DNA of 64,000 bases from NCBI GenBank assembly GCA_002683405.1, contig NYTH01000047.1:1-64000 (forward strand). Reading direction: 5' to 3'. The position numbers and the translations under genes are program-made. The stretch comes from Salinisphaeraceae bacterium. Lineage in GTDB: Bacteria > Pseudomonadota > Gammaproteobacteria > Nevskiales > Salinisphaeraceae. This document shows positions 43,864 to 53,030 of the stretch, piece after piece. The notes beneath the pieces were generated by a model. The model was not told where the DNA came from, searched no databases, and saw only the letters and a program-made list of their open reading frames with translations. The stretch's first letter is position 1, and each line of letters starts with the position of its first letter.

Positions 43864-44388
43864 CTAGGGAATGGTTGCGCAGGCCAACCGGCTGCTGGCC
43901 GACGCGCCGCGATCCTTTTCGTAGGCATTGGCGACCACAACCACCGACTGGCCGCTGATGCTGTTCTCTCCGGTCAGGCTCAGATCATCAATCTGGTCGC
44001 TAAAACTGGCATCGGCACCTTCTTCAGTGGCCTGGACCGGCAGCAGACCCTGGCCACCGGCAACCAGACCCTCGGGCTTGTCGCCGGGCAGTCCACCCGT
44101 ACCTTCCTTGAGCTGGAAATGCTCGGAGTCGGTATTGGCCAGCGCCTCATCGCAGGAAATATCCATCAACACGAGCGCATGCTCGCCCGCCGGCAGATGC
44201 TTGAGCTGCCCCTCGATATGGATACCGCCGTCCTTCGGCTTCAGCTGACCCTGACCCATCGTCTTGCCGTCCTTGGCCGGCTGGAAGTCGAGCATCCGCG
44301 CTTTGTCCTGTGCCCCTGCCGGGCCGGTGGTGGCCAAAGCCAGCAGCAGGCTGGTACAAGCGGCGGTGAGTATTCCCTTACTTTTCAT
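43864..44388 (-). CDS. SodC-like periplasmic protein lacking metal ligands
   Basis: 174 residues from ATG 44388; signal peptide ends near AGA/QDKAR. By eye it follows the SodC fold of its neighbour: LPAGEHALVLMDISCDEA aligns with the HGFHVHENGDC segment, DSEHFQLKEG with GGHFNPADH, and SISGQSVVVVANAYEKD ... SSRLACATI with SIMGKAVVVHAGADD ... GARVACGVI. The disulfide cysteines and Arg are kept, but HVH is LVL, the zinc-loop histidines are gone and the last copper His is Ala/Asn. It should not bind Cu/Zn in the usual way. Its role is unknown; a scaffold or copper-handling partner is speculation. Confidence 0.7.
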   Translation of the reverse strand: MKSKGILTAACTSLLLALATTGPAGAQDKARMLDFQPAKDGKTMGQGQLKPKDGGIHIEGQLKHLPAGEHALVLMDISCDEALANTDSEHFQLKEGTGGLPGDKPEGLVAGGQGLLPVQATEEGADASFSDQIDDLSLTGENSISGQSVVVVANAYEKDRGASASSRLACATIP

Positions 44389-44500
44389 GATGGTTCCTGA
44401 TTCAAGTCGTTGATCGCATGAGTAATGCGGTTCCCCTACTTTGAACCGTCTGACAGGCTGCGCAATCAGCATTTACACGCAGCAAGGCCCCGCGGCCGGC

Positions 44501-44537
44501 AAAAGAAAGCCCGCACCGGCATTCGCCGGTGCAGGCT
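44501..44537 (-). terminator. intrinsic terminator of the barrel-protein gene
   Basis: AGCCCGCACCGGC (44508-44520) pairs with GCCGGTGCAGGCT (44525-44537) with one mismatch over a 4-nt loop; on the minus strand it continues TTTCTTTT. It separates the barrel gene from the SodC-like gene. Confidence 0.82.
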
Positions 44538-44559
44538 GAAGCATCAGGCCGTGGACGGC

Positions 44560-46194
44560 CTAGTAGCTGTAGCGAACGCCGAAGGAGAGGGCGTCGAAAT
44601 CGATGTCCTCTTCTGTCGTGCCGTCGTCAACGTCGAATTCGCCGTCAGTAAAGCTGATGACGAAATCGATATCATCCCACTTCTCGGCGTTCTCCGGCCC
44701 CATGACCAGTCGCAGGCCCCAGAGCGAGGGATCGACGTCCAGATCACCCGTGCCGACATCGCCTTCACTGCGACCTTCGCGGTACCAGGCGTTGAACTCC
44801 AGGCCGGGCAATACCATCCAGCGAAGACCGGCTTCGCCGCCGTAGCCTTCGGTCGCAAAGCCGGCCAGATTCATGCGGTCATAGGTGACCTGCAGATAGC
44901 CGTCCACATAGCTCTTGCCCACAGGCATGCCGTAACGCAGACCGGGGCCCACATTGAGCATGTCGGTCAGAACCAGATCGGTCGTGCTGCCGGCTACGCC
45001 GTAGTCGAAGGTCCAGTTCTGCGCCCGCAGGAAAAGATTGCTGGTCAACAGGTAGGACGCTTCCAGGCCGATCCCCCGGTCGACATCCAGCGCATCGTTC
45101 ACGCCATCATCGATGTCGACCTCGCCGTCGACCACATAGTCGAACTGCAGATAGTTGTAGCTGGTGACCGGATCCTCGGGCGCGGCGCGACTGCTCGACC
45201 ACGGCAGTCCGTAGTAGTAGCGCAGCCCGGCGGTAAACATGCTCAGGTCGGGCTCTTCATCGATCCCCAGACCACTGTTCTTGATCTCGGCGTCGCCCTC
45301 GGCATAGCCGACGCTCAACGCCAGGTTGGGCGTGACGCGGTAGCGCACGTCCAGGCCGTAGAGCAGCGGTTCGACGTCATAGTCGCCCGCTTCGGCATCC
45401 GCGTACCGCGCATGCAGATCAACCTCGAAGCTGTTGACCTTCAGGCGAAGTCCGCCCGCCAGGCCGTAGCCCGTCGCCGGTTCTGCGATCAGCGGCCCGC
45501 CCACCTGCAGGCGGTCGTAGCCCGCCTGGAGAAACACGTCCAGATGCGTACTGCCGCGATCCAGCACCTCCTCGCGCAGACCCACGGCAACGCTCTGCCA
45601 GTCGGTCAGCGCGAATTCGGTGCTACCAACCAGATCATCATCATAGTTGGGCGCCCAACTGCTACCCCGCAGGTAGAACAGCTCGCCCAGACTCTTGGAC
45701 GCATCCAGGGTGATCCCTTCGCCGTCCACATCCTCGTCGTTGATGTCCTCGACCTCGGCATCGATGATCCAGCCCACCTGGAAGTAGTCGTAGCTGATGT
45801 CGTCGCCGGCATCCCGCATCATCTGACGGCTGGCGGCGGCCCCCGCTGCGGCCTGGTTCGCCGCGGCGCCGCCCACCAGATTCACGCGCAGGGCGTGGCT
45901 GCCGCTGGCCGGCACGCTCACGCGGACCCGTTCCTCGGCGCCGTTGGGCGCGCGCGTGACGATCTGGTAATTGCCCGGCTGTGTCACCGGTATCATCACG
46001 ATGCCGTCGCTGTTGTCATCGCGGGCGGCCGATACCGTGTTGCCCTGGCTATCGACCAGGTTGACCGTCACGCCCGACACGGGCTGTTCGGCGTCCACAA
46101 CGCGGATATTGAGATTGGCCGTGGCCCACGCGGCCCCCTGCCATCCCAGCAGCAGGCCGGCGCACAACCCGGCTGTTCGCACATGTGTCTTCAT
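44560..46194 (-). CDS. outer-membrane protein with N-terminal beta-sandwich and two homologous barrel modules
   Basis: 544 residues. Signal peptide to about residue 25; residues 26-108 look like a carboxypeptidase-regulatory-type beta-sandwich (NLNIRVVDAEQPVSGVTVNLVD). Module A (about 135-335) and module B (346-544) are related by eye: YDYFQVGWIIDAEVED and YNYLQFDYVVDGEVDI at their starts, then matching LASKSLGELFYLRGSSW / LLTSNLFLRAQNW-type strands and DVFLQAGYDRLQVGG / DGYLQVTYDRMNLAG. Each would form about eight strands. The protein ends FGVRYSY, an outer-membrane beta-signal. Acidic DID/DVD turns recur and may bind cations. Function unknown. Confidence 0.72.
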   Translation of the reverse strand: MKTHVRTAGLCAGLLLGWQGAAWATANLNIRVVDAEQPVSGVTVNLVDSQGNTVSAARDDNSDGIVMIPVTQPGNYQIVTRAPNGAEERVRVSVPASGSHALRVNLVGGAAANQAAAGAAASRQMMRDAGDDISYDYFQVGWIIDAEVEDINDEDVDGEGITLDASKSLGELFYLRGSSWAPNYDDDLVGSTEFALTDWQSVAVGLREEVLDRGSTHLDVFLQAGYDRLQVGGPLIAEPATGYGLAGGLRLKVNSFEVDLHARYADAEAGDYDVEPLLYGLDVRYRVTPNLALSVGYAEGDAEIKNSGLGIDEEPDLSMFTAGLRYYYGLPWSSSRAAPEDPVTSYNYLQFDYVVDGEVDIDDGVNDALDVDRGIGLEASYLLTSNLFLRAQNWTFDYGVAGSTTDLVLTDMLNVGPGLRYGMPVGKSYVDGYLQVTYDRMNLAGFATEGYGGEAGLRWMVLPGLEFNAWYREGRSEGDVGTGDLDVDPSLWGLRLVMGPENAEKWDDIDFVISFTDGEFDVDDGTTEEDIDFDALSFGVRYSY

Positions 46195-46291
46195 CAGTCT
46201 TGCTCCCTGTTATCGCTTATATTCCGGACCGGCGATGGTCGCCGGCGGGATCGGCGCACCCGGGCGTGCCCAAAAATGGTGCATCCTGCCG

Positions 46292-46305
46292 CAGGTTATA
46301 ACCTG
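46292..46305. promoter_or_regulatory. perfect 14-bp palindrome in a divergent promoter
   Basis: CAGGTTATAACCTG reads the same on both strands. It lies 97 bp before the barrel-protein start (46194, minus) and 110 bp before the esterase start (46416, plus). A second hairpin-like repeat CCGGCGA-TGG-TCGCCGG is at 46229-46245. The binding protein is unknown. Confidence 0.4.
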
Positions 46306-46415
46306 TTTGAATCGCTCGTAAAAGTGCCGCCGGTTTGCGGCAGCGCGGCCGCAAGCGGCAAAATCGCGCGCTGTTTTCCTCCACCCCCTCCGGGGCCCGA
46401 CTCGCTGGAAGCCAC

Positions 46416-47090
46416 ATGCTTGAATGTCTCGAGATGAATCCCGAAGGTCCCGTCCGGTCCGTGGTGATCTGGCTGCACGGCCTGGGCGCGGACGGCAACG
46501 ATTTTCTGCCGATCGTGCCCGAGCTGAAGCTGCCCGACGCGCTCGGCGTGCGCTTCGTGTTTCCGCACGCGCCGATACGGCCCGTCACGCTGAACAACGG
46601 CATGGCCATGCGCGCCTGGTACGACATCTACGGACTCGACATCAACCGGCGCGAGGATGCCGAAGGCGTGGAGGCGTCCCGCGACGCCGTGGAGGCGCTT
46701 ATCCAGCGCGAGAAGGACGCCGGTGTGCCGGCCTCGCATATTTTCCTGGCCGGCTTTTCGCAGGGCGGCGCCATTGTGCTGCACACCGGACTGCGCCATT
46801 CGGAACCGCTGGGCGGGATCATCGCGCTATCGACCTACCTGCCGCTGCGGGATCGGCTGGCCGAGGAAAAGCAGGCCGCCAACCAGAGCATTCCGATCTT
46901 TCAGGCGCACGGCAGCATGGATCCGATGCTGCCGCAGCAGCTGGGCGAAATCAGCCGGGACCTGCTCAAGGCGGAAGGCTACGACGTGGCCTGGCACAGC
47001 TACCCGATGCAGCATCAGGTCTGCCTGGAAGAGATACAGGACCTGTCCCGCTGGATGCAGACCTACATGAGCCGGCCCGACGAAGGCTGA
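46416..47090 (+). CDS. carboxylesterase/phospholipase of the alpha/beta-hydrolase fold
   Basis: 224 residues from ATG 46416, preceded by GGAAG. Family marks: VVIWLHGLGADGNDFLPIVPEL (oxyanion HG), RFVFPHAPIRPVTLNNGMAMRAWYDIYG in two stretches, nucleophile in FLAGFSQGGAIVLH, catalytic Asp in AHGSMDPMLP, and a final His in YPMQHQVC. It belongs to the carboxylesterase 2 / EstB group that cleaves short acyl esters and lysophospholipids. It ends 8 bp before the convergent tamB stop. Confidence 0.92.
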   Translation: MLECLEMNPEGPVRSVVIWLHGLGADGNDFLPIVPELKLPDALGVRFVFPHAPIRPVTLNNGMAMRAWYDIYGLDINRREDAEGVEASRDAVEALIQREKDAGVPASHIFLAGFSQGGAIVLHTGLRHSEPLGGIIALSTYLPLRDRLAEEKQAANQSIPIFQAHGSMDPMLPQQLGEISRDLLKAEGYDVAWHSYPMQHQVCLEEIQDLSRWMQTYMSRPDEG

Positions 47091-47097
47091 GGCCCGC

Positions 47098-50000
47098 CTA
47101 CTGCCCGCGCTCGATGGTGTAGATGATGTCGCCGCCGCTACCAACACTGCTGGACTGCGTTTCAACCTGCCAGCGCTCGGTGAGCGTATAGCGCATCCGC
47201 AGCGTGGAAATGGGCTCGAACAGGCCGATTCCGTAGCTGACGTAGAGCTTGGGCGTAAGATATTTGCCGATGACCAGGGCGGCCTGCTCAGCGCCGGTGG
47301 ACGTCGAACCGCTTTCCAGACCCAGCTCGTCCACGCCCAGGCGTTCGCCGATCCTGCTGGTCAGCACGTTGCCGCCCTTGAGCCCCAGCGCCAGCGCCGC
47401 GCGCGTGACCAGGCTGCTCTCCGACGAGGACGCGCCGGAAAGCGGCCGCCCCAGCACCAGCCAGGAGAGCTGCTCGGACTGGGTCATGCTGCTGGGCTCG
47501 GAAAACAGCGTGAACTTCGGCGCTTCCAGTCGGCCCCGCACCCGTATACCGACCAGAATTTCCTCGCGGGGCCGCCGCACCGCGCTGATGTTCAGGGCCG
47601 GCTCGGCAACCGGGCCGCCGCCGAACAATATCCGGCCGTTGCGAATGCTCAGATCCTGGCCGTAGGCCTTGTACTGGCCGACGACCACCCGCAACTCGCC
47701 GGTGCCCAGGGCCGGCTTGCCGGGGTTCTGCGTCACCAGCAGATCACCCGCCAGTACCGATTTCAGACCGAAGCCTTCGAAGACAACCTTGTCGCCCGGG
47801 ATACGCCGCACCACGTCGGCGTAGTTGCGGCCGCGATCCACGAACTCGGTGACCTGAACCGAAGGGTCGCCTATGATGACCCGCACCCGCGCATGCAGCG
47901 CGCGGCCGGCGCCGTCGGTCTGCGCCTCAACGCCGGGGGTGATCATGACCTGGTCGGACGACACCGTCACCGCGCCCGACTCGGGCAGGTTGCGCGGCGT
48001 GATCTCGGCCACCGGCACAGCCACGCTGCCCGTGATGTCGATTCGCTCGGGTCGCATGACGACCGTCAGGTCCGGGGTGGCGAAGGCGCGGGCCTCGTTG
48101 TTGTCGATCACCTTGAAGCGATTGCCGCGGATGGCCAGATCAACCGTCTGCGCGCGGTCGGCCACGTTCACGCTGCCGTCCACGTCGAGCGTGCCGCCGC
48201 CGGATTTGGCGTCGAGCGTCACGTCCAGGGTTTCACCACGCCCGACCAATGCCAGGTGCAGGTCCTTGATATCCAGTCCCGGCGTGGTGAGCGCCAGCTG
48301 GCTGGTCTTCAGATCGGTCCGCCCGGTGACGCGCGGCGACTCGAGGGTGCCGCCCAGGTCCATCCGGCCAGTCAACGCGCCGCGTATGCTTTCTACCTCG
48401 GCGGTAATTTCCGAAATGAAATCCAGCGCCTGGACCTCGATGTCCAGTCCGCCCGTTAGCGGTCGCCCGGTCAGTGCGCCCTCGCCCGGGGCCACCGCCG
48501 CGGTGGCCTGGATGCCCCCGCCCTGGCTCAGCGGCAGCGACATGCTTGCATCGAGCCCGTCGTTCTCCATGCGCAGGGCAATCAGGCCCGGCTCCAGCGC
48601 GAGAACCTGCACGGTTTCGCCGTCCTGCGTCTGCGTGGTCACCGTCCCCGCGCTGGTGTTCAACTCCACCTGCGCGTCCAGGCTGCCGTTGGCGGGCAGG
48701 CTCACCCGGCCATTGGCCGACAGCGAACCCGTGATGACCGGGTCGGAGGGCAGCAGCGGCTTGGCGTAGGCGTAGTCCAGGTCATCCAGCGTGAAGCGCG
48801 CATTGGCGCCGTCGCCGTCGTTGCTCCCCTGCAGACACAGCCGCGCGGCGCCGCTGCCCAGGCAGACCTGCTCGAGCTGCTGCGTCTCGGCGCTGAGCAG
48901 CCCTTCGGCGGGCGCCTGCAAATCCCAGGGCGCCAGTTCGTCGTAGCGCGCGTACAGCTCGTTGAGCGTAAAGCGCCAGCGCTCGAAGCTGTCCGGCAGG
49001 CCGCCGGTCAGCGCCAGCCGCAGCTCGCTCTGCATGGCGCTGACGTCCAGCGACAGGGCGTGGTCTGCCGGCGTGCCCTGCAGTTCCAGCGACAGGCTGT
49101 CCAGCTGGGTGGCCCCCATCTGGCCGTTGCCGAGGGTCAGCGCGACGTCGGAGGGCGTCTGGCCGGTAGCGTCCAGGTTCGCCTGCAGCCGCAGCGTTTC
49201 CAGCAGGTTGCCCTGAAACAGCAGCTCGTCACCGCTGGCCTGCAGCGACAGGCGGGGCCGTTCCGGGCGACCGCTGACCTGCCCGCTGGCCTGCAGACGG
49301 CCCTCGGCGCCCGGCACCGTTGTGGCGAGGTCGGGTGCGTCGAGATCGAAACGCAGATCCAGCCGGTCGAGGACCTGGCCGCTGGCGGTCAGCACGGTGG
49401 TGCCGGCGGTCAGCGCGAGCGTTTCGAGCACCGTGCTGTCCGGTGCGTGCCGGGCGCGAGCCTCCAGCGACAACGGCTGATTGCGCAGCTCTCCCTCGGC
49501 GGTCAGCCGCTCCAGCCGGGCATGCAGACCATCGGCTTGCTGGCGGGCGGTTGCCTTGAGATCCAGCGCAATGTCGCCGGGCCACTCGGGCGCGAATACG
49601 CCGGGATTGAGGTTTTCGCCGGTGAGCGTGGCCGACAGATCCAGCGCCGGCGCCCAGGTCACGTCGGCCTGGCCGGTGAGGGTGCCGGGGGCGCCCGTGA
49701 GCGCCAGGGATTCAAGAGAAAAGGCCGACAGGTTGCCTTCGCCGGCAATATCCAGACGACCGGCAGGAGGCCCGCCGTCAGCGCCGGCGCCGGCCGCAGC
49801 CGCCAGCAGCCAGTCCAGCCCGCCCTCGAGGCGGTAATCGTCCAGCTGACCGGTCAGCTGGAAGCGCCCGGCCGGGCTGGCGTAGTCGGCGCTGCCGGAC
49901 AACGGCCACTGCAGCTTTTCCCAGTCGATGACCAGGTCCATGCGGTTACCCTGCGCCAGCGCCACGTCGCCACGCGCCTGCAGGCGGGCGGGCGTGTCCG

Positions 50001-51072
50001 GGCTGGTGAGCAGAAGCTGCTCGATGCGTACGGCCTCCCCGGTGTAGCGGGCGGCCAGGTCAATCAGCGCCGCGCCGTAGTCGGTTTCGGTGGCGCGCAG
50101 GTCAAGCTGGACGCCCAGGTCGTCCAGACTGCCTTCGGCCTGGGCGTTGACGTTCAGCGTGGCCGGCGGCAGATCGGCCCGGATGGCGCGGGTTTGCGTG
50201 GCCTCCAGCGCCAGGCTGGCCTGCAGCGTCAACGCGTCGAGCGGGTCGCTGACCACGGCGCTGGCCTTCAGGTTATAGGGCGCCGCGATGACCTGATTCA
50301 GCCGCAGCCGGTCAAGGTCGCCTTCCAGACGCGTGTCGCCCTGCAGCGGCGCCAGGTCCGGCGCATTGAAACGCCAGCGGAACTGCGCCTGATTGGCATA
50401 GCGGCCGGAGGGCCTGAGCCGCGCGCCGCCATCAATCTCGAACAGCGGCCCGCGGGCCGACAGGCGCGAGATGCGCCAGTTGTCGCCGGCCAGGCTGGCC
50501 ACCAGTTCCGCACGGTCCACCACGAAGGGCTCGGCGTCAGGGGCGCTGTGAATGCGGGCGTCAGTCAGCAGGAACTCACCCAGGCGAATGTCGATCGGCA
50601 AATCGACGGCGTCGGGTATTTCAAACGGTTCGGCCGGCGGGTCCGGCTCGGTCTTTTCCACGGGCAGGGCGGTGTAGTCCAGACCGCTGAGACGAACGCT
50701 GTGAATATTGAGCAGCAGATCAACCAGATCGCCGGGCCGCCAGTCCACATAGGCCGAATCCAGCCGCAGGCGCATGCCTTCCATGTCCACGCGTACACCG
50801 CTCACCTCGAGCGGCCCGATCAGGCGACCCTCCACGGAGGCCACTTCGATGCCTTCCGGCAGCATGGGCTCGGCGGTCTGCCAGGCCCAGCGCAGCGCGG
50901 TTTCGGAACTGACCAGAAACAGCAGACCCGCCGTGAGCACCAGCACAAGCAGCAGCACGGCGGCGCCGCTCCAGAGCAGCAGCCGCGACATCCGGCGGCC
51001 GGCCCGGCGCGCGAGGTGGCGGCCGCGGCCCCGTGGTTTTCCTGTCGGCTCAGGCGTGCTCGGCTTGCTCAC
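47098..51072 (-). CDS. tamB: translocation and assembly module subunit TamB
   Basis: 1324 residues. A basic N-terminus and one membrane helix (about 29-55) are followed by a very long periplasmic beta-rich region, with the conserved TamB (DUF490) C-terminal domain in the last 350 residues, including QYKAYGQDLSIRNGRILFGG, IGVRVRG-like strands, LGLKGGNVLTSRIGERLGVDELGLES (in parts) and the final YTIERGQ. TamB spans the envelope and works with TamA in outer-membrane protein insertion and phospholipid transport. It overlaps tamA by 4 bp (ATGA). Confidence 0.93.
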   Translation of the reverse strand: MSKPSTPEPTGKPRGRGRHLARRAGRRMSRLLLWSGAAVLLLVLVLTAGLLFLVSSETALRWAWQTAEPMLPEGIEVASVEGRLIGPLEVSGVRVDMEGMRLRLDSAYVDWRPGDLVDLLLNIHSVRLSGLDYTALPVEKTEPDPPAEPFEIPDAVDLPIDIRLGEFLLTDARIHSAPDAEPFVVDRAELVASLAGDNWRISRLSARGPLFEIDGGARLRPSGRYANQAQFRWRFNAPDLAPLQGDTRLEGDLDRLRLNQVIAAPYNLKASAVVSDPLDALTLQASLALEATQTRAIRADLPPATLNVNAQAEGSLDDLGVQLDLRATETDYGAALIDLAARYTGEAVRIEQLLLTSPDTPARLQARGDVALAQGNRMDLVIDWEKLQWPLSGSADYASPAGRFQLTGQLDDYRLEGGLDWLLAAAAGAGADGGPPAGRLDIAGEGNLSAFSLESLALTGAPGTLTGQADVTWAPALDLSATLTGENLNPGVFAPEWPGDIALDLKATARQQADGLHARLERLTAEGELRNQPLSLEARARHAPDSTVLETLALTAGTTVLTASGQVLDRLDLRFDLDAPDLATTVPGAEGRLQASGQVSGRPERPRLSLQASGDELLFQGNLLETLRLQANLDATGQTPSDVALTLGNGQMGATQLDSLSLELQGTPADHALSLDVSAMQSELRLALTGGLPDSFERWRFTLNELYARYDELAPWDLQAPAEGLLSAETQQLEQVCLGSGAARLCLQGSNDGDGANARFTLDDLDYAYAKPLLPSDPVITGSLSANGRVSLPANGSLDAQVELNTSAGTVTTQTQDGETVQVLALEPGLIALRMENDGLDASMSLPLSQGGGIQATAAVAPGEGALTGRPLTGGLDIEVQALDFISEITAEVESIRGALTGRMDLGGTLESPRVTGRTDLKTSQLALTTPGLDIKDLHLALVGRGETLDVTLDAKSGGGTLDVDGSVNVADRAQTVDLAIRGNRFKVIDNNEARAFATPDLTVVMRPERIDITGSVAVPVAEITPRNLPESGAVTVSSDQVMITPGVEAQTDGAGRALHARVRVIIGDPSVQVTEFVDRGRNYADVVRRIPGDKVVFEGFGLKSVLAGDLLVTQNPGKPALGTGELRVVVGQYKAYGQDLSIRNGRILFGGGPVAEPALNISAVRRPREEILVGIRVRGRLEAPKFTLFSEPSSMTQSEQLSWLVLGRPLSGASSSESSLVTRAALALGLKGGNVLTSRIGERLGVDELGLESGSTSTGAEQAALVIGKYLTPKLYVSYGIGLFEPISTLRMRYTLTERWQVETQSSSVGSGGDIIYTIERGQ

Positions 51073-52895
51073 AGATCCGGTCCGAGACTGAAGTGAATCC
51101 GGTAGTCGCTGTCCGGGTCATCGAAGGGGTGGGCCACGTCCAGCCGAACGGTGCCCACGGGTGACAGCCAGCGAAAGCCGATACCCGCGCCGCGTTTCAG
51201 GTCGGCGCTGGTGTCATTGGTGGCGTCACCGGCATCGAAAAATACCGCAGCGCCGAAATCCCTGTAAACCAGGTACTCCGCCTCGATACTGCCCACGAAA
51301 AGATACTGCCCGCCGATGTCGTTGCCATCGGCATCTTCGGGGCTGATGTCCTGATAATCGTAACCGCGCACGCTGCGATCACCGCCGGTGAAGAAGCGCT
51401 GCGATGGCGGCAGGGCGTCAAAATTGTCGGTTTCAATGGTGCCGAATTCCCCGCGCGTGAGCAGGCGACCCTTGCGGCCCAGGGGCAGCACGGAAGCCCC
51501 GCGCAGCGTGAAGCGAAGGAAGTCGGTGGACGACAGCGCCGCCTCGCTGCCGCCGCGCAGGTCGGCCGTCACGCTGAAGCCCTTGCGGGTGCGCAGATTG
51601 TTGTCGGCAATCTGGCTGCTGATCGTGATGCCGGGGTATAGCAGGTCGGCGCTGCGAGGCTCGGCCTCCTCGGTGAGACCGTCACCAAAGGTGTAGTTCT
51701 CGCGCTCGAGATTCAGGTAGAACTGCCGGCGGCCATAGCGCCAGCCATCCTCCCGGATCACGTTGATTCCGTAATTGGTGGTGTCGGCGTCGCCGAATTC
51801 CTCCGACTTGATGGCCGCGCCGAAGCTCAGGCTGTCGCGGGCCACGTCGTCGATGGGAATGATGTAGCGCGCCGAGAGCGCCTGACGCACCACGGAAAGC
51901 CGCGCGTCGGCGCGGAACTTGTGACCCCGCCGGTTGATGCGCCGCAGCTCCATGCCGGCGCCGATCCGCGGGCCGGTGTCGGTGCCGTAGCCGGCGCTGA
52001 AGCTGTATTTCTGCGGTGCACGCGGGGTGGCGCGCACCACGACAGGCAACTGGGGCAGCCGGTCAGCTTCGTTCGCCGCAGCGCCGTCCGGCGGCAGCAG
52101 CGCCTTGTCGCGGTCGGCCTCGATCTCGATCTGGCTGAAGTAGTCGGCATCGGTCAGCGCGAGCTGCAGGTCGGTGAGCTTGTCGGTATCAAAGACTTCA
52201 CCCTGCTCGAAATTCAGGTACCGGCGCAGGAAGTCGTCGTTGAGCACGCTCTGCTCGAAGCTGATGGGCCCGAAGTGGAACCGGGGCCCGGTCTCCAGCC
52301 GCAGCTCGACCTCGGCCCGGTTCTGCCCGCTGATGATGCGCAGCTGCGAGGCCGTGAATTCTGCGTCGAGATAGCCCGATGCGTAGGCGGCGTCAAGCAG
52401 GGCGGTCTTGGTGGCATCGTAGCGGCTGTGGACAATGCGCTCGCCGCGCTTGAGCTCGCTTTCGGCAATGGCCTGCTGCACGGCTTCGACCTGGCGGCCC
52501 TCGCCGCTGGCCTCGACGACCAGCGAGGGGATACGGGTTTCCGGACCGGGACGGATCTCGTACTCCGCCCGCCATTGCGCCGGCTCCTCGCCTTCGGCCG
52601 GCTGTTTCTGCAGATCCGTCTTCACCACCGGTTGGTAGTAGCCGAATGGCTGGAGGGCAGAGCGGATTTCGCCAAGCGCGCGGCGATGCGCGCGCTGGAT
52701 CTGTCGCTCGGTCAGCTCGTCGCCCACCAGGTTGTTGATGGACAGGAACTTGAGGACATTGTCCTCGATCTCACCGCCCAGACCGTCGACGTCCACGGCG
52801 ACGCTGTCCGCCCGCGCCGCGAGCGAAACAGCCAAGGCAGCCAGCGCCAGGGCGACAGCCAAGCCGCGCCCGGAGGGAAACAATCGAAAAGCCAT
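51069..52895 (-). CDS. tamA: translocation and assembly module subunit TamA (Omp85 family)
   Basis: 608 residues. Signal peptide to about residue 29 (AARA/DSVAV). POTRA domains occupy about residues 30-275 (VDGLGGEIEDNVLKFLSINNL, YEIRPGPETRI, LETGPRFHFGPISFEQ). The rest is a 16-strand Omp85 barrel: SFSAGYGTDTGPRIGAGMELRR, FTGGDRSVRGYDYQDISPED (the loop with the VRGY motif) and a final strand IHFSLGPDL. It forms the outer-membrane part of the TAM complex with TamB, encoded immediately downstream. Confidence 0.94.
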   Translation of the reverse strand: MAFRLFPSGRGLAVALALAALAVSLAARADSVAVDVDGLGGEIEDNVLKFLSINNLVGDELTERQIQRAHRRALGEIRSALQPFGYYQPVVKTDLQKQPAEGEEPAQWRAEYEIRPGPETRIPSLVVEASGEGRQVEAVQQAIAESELKRGERIVHSRYDATKTALLDAAYASGYLDAEFTASQLRIISGQNRAEVELRLETGPRFHFGPISFEQSVLNDDFLRRYLNFEQGEVFDTDKLTDLQLALTDADYFSQIEIEADRDKALLPPDGAAANEADRLPQLPVVVRATPRAPQKYSFSAGYGTDTGPRIGAGMELRRINRRGHKFRADARLSVVRQALSARYIIPIDDVARDSLSFGAAIKSEEFGDADTTNYGINVIREDGWRYGRRQFYLNLERENYTFGDGLTEEAEPRSADLLYPGITISSQIADNNLRTRKGFSVTADLRGGSEAALSSTDFLRFTLRGASVLPLGRKGRLLTRGEFGTIETDNFDALPPSQRFFTGGDRSVRGYDYQDISPEDADGNDIGGQYLFVGSIEAEYLVYRDFGAAVFFDAGDATNDTSADLKRGAGIGFRWLSPVGTVRLDVAHPFDDPDSDYRIHFSLGPDL

Positions 52896-52936
52896 ATATC
52901 GAATCAGACCGCAGATTCTGCAGGACGTTCTTCGCC

Positions 52937-52985
52937 CCGGGCCGCGCTACTCGGTCCGGGCGGTCAGGCCCGTGGCGCGGCCCGG
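52937..52985 (-). terminator. GC-rich hairpin between the S9 peptidase and tamA genes
   Basis: CCGGGCCGCGC (52937-52947) and GCGCGGCCCGG (52975-52985) are perfect 11-bp inverted arms with a 27-nt loop. It lies after the S9 peptidase stop and before tamA, on the same strand. There is no T run, so it may attenuate or protect mRNA rather than terminate it. Confidence 0.35.
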
Positions 52986-53030
52986 CAGACTAACCACTAC
53001 GCCGGTCAATTGCGAGCCGGTCGCTTCGCG

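Noticed and set aside
44425-46437. A 670-residue open frame on the plus strand opposite the barrel-protein gene
   Set aside because: It is a shadow frame of high-GC DNA: no domain, no signal, and the opposite strand encodes a protein with a signal peptide and a barrel terminus.
49060-51096. A 678-residue plus-strand frame opposite tamB
   Set aside because: Composition is Arg/Gln/Ala-rich with no motif; tamB is well supported and co-oriented with tamA.
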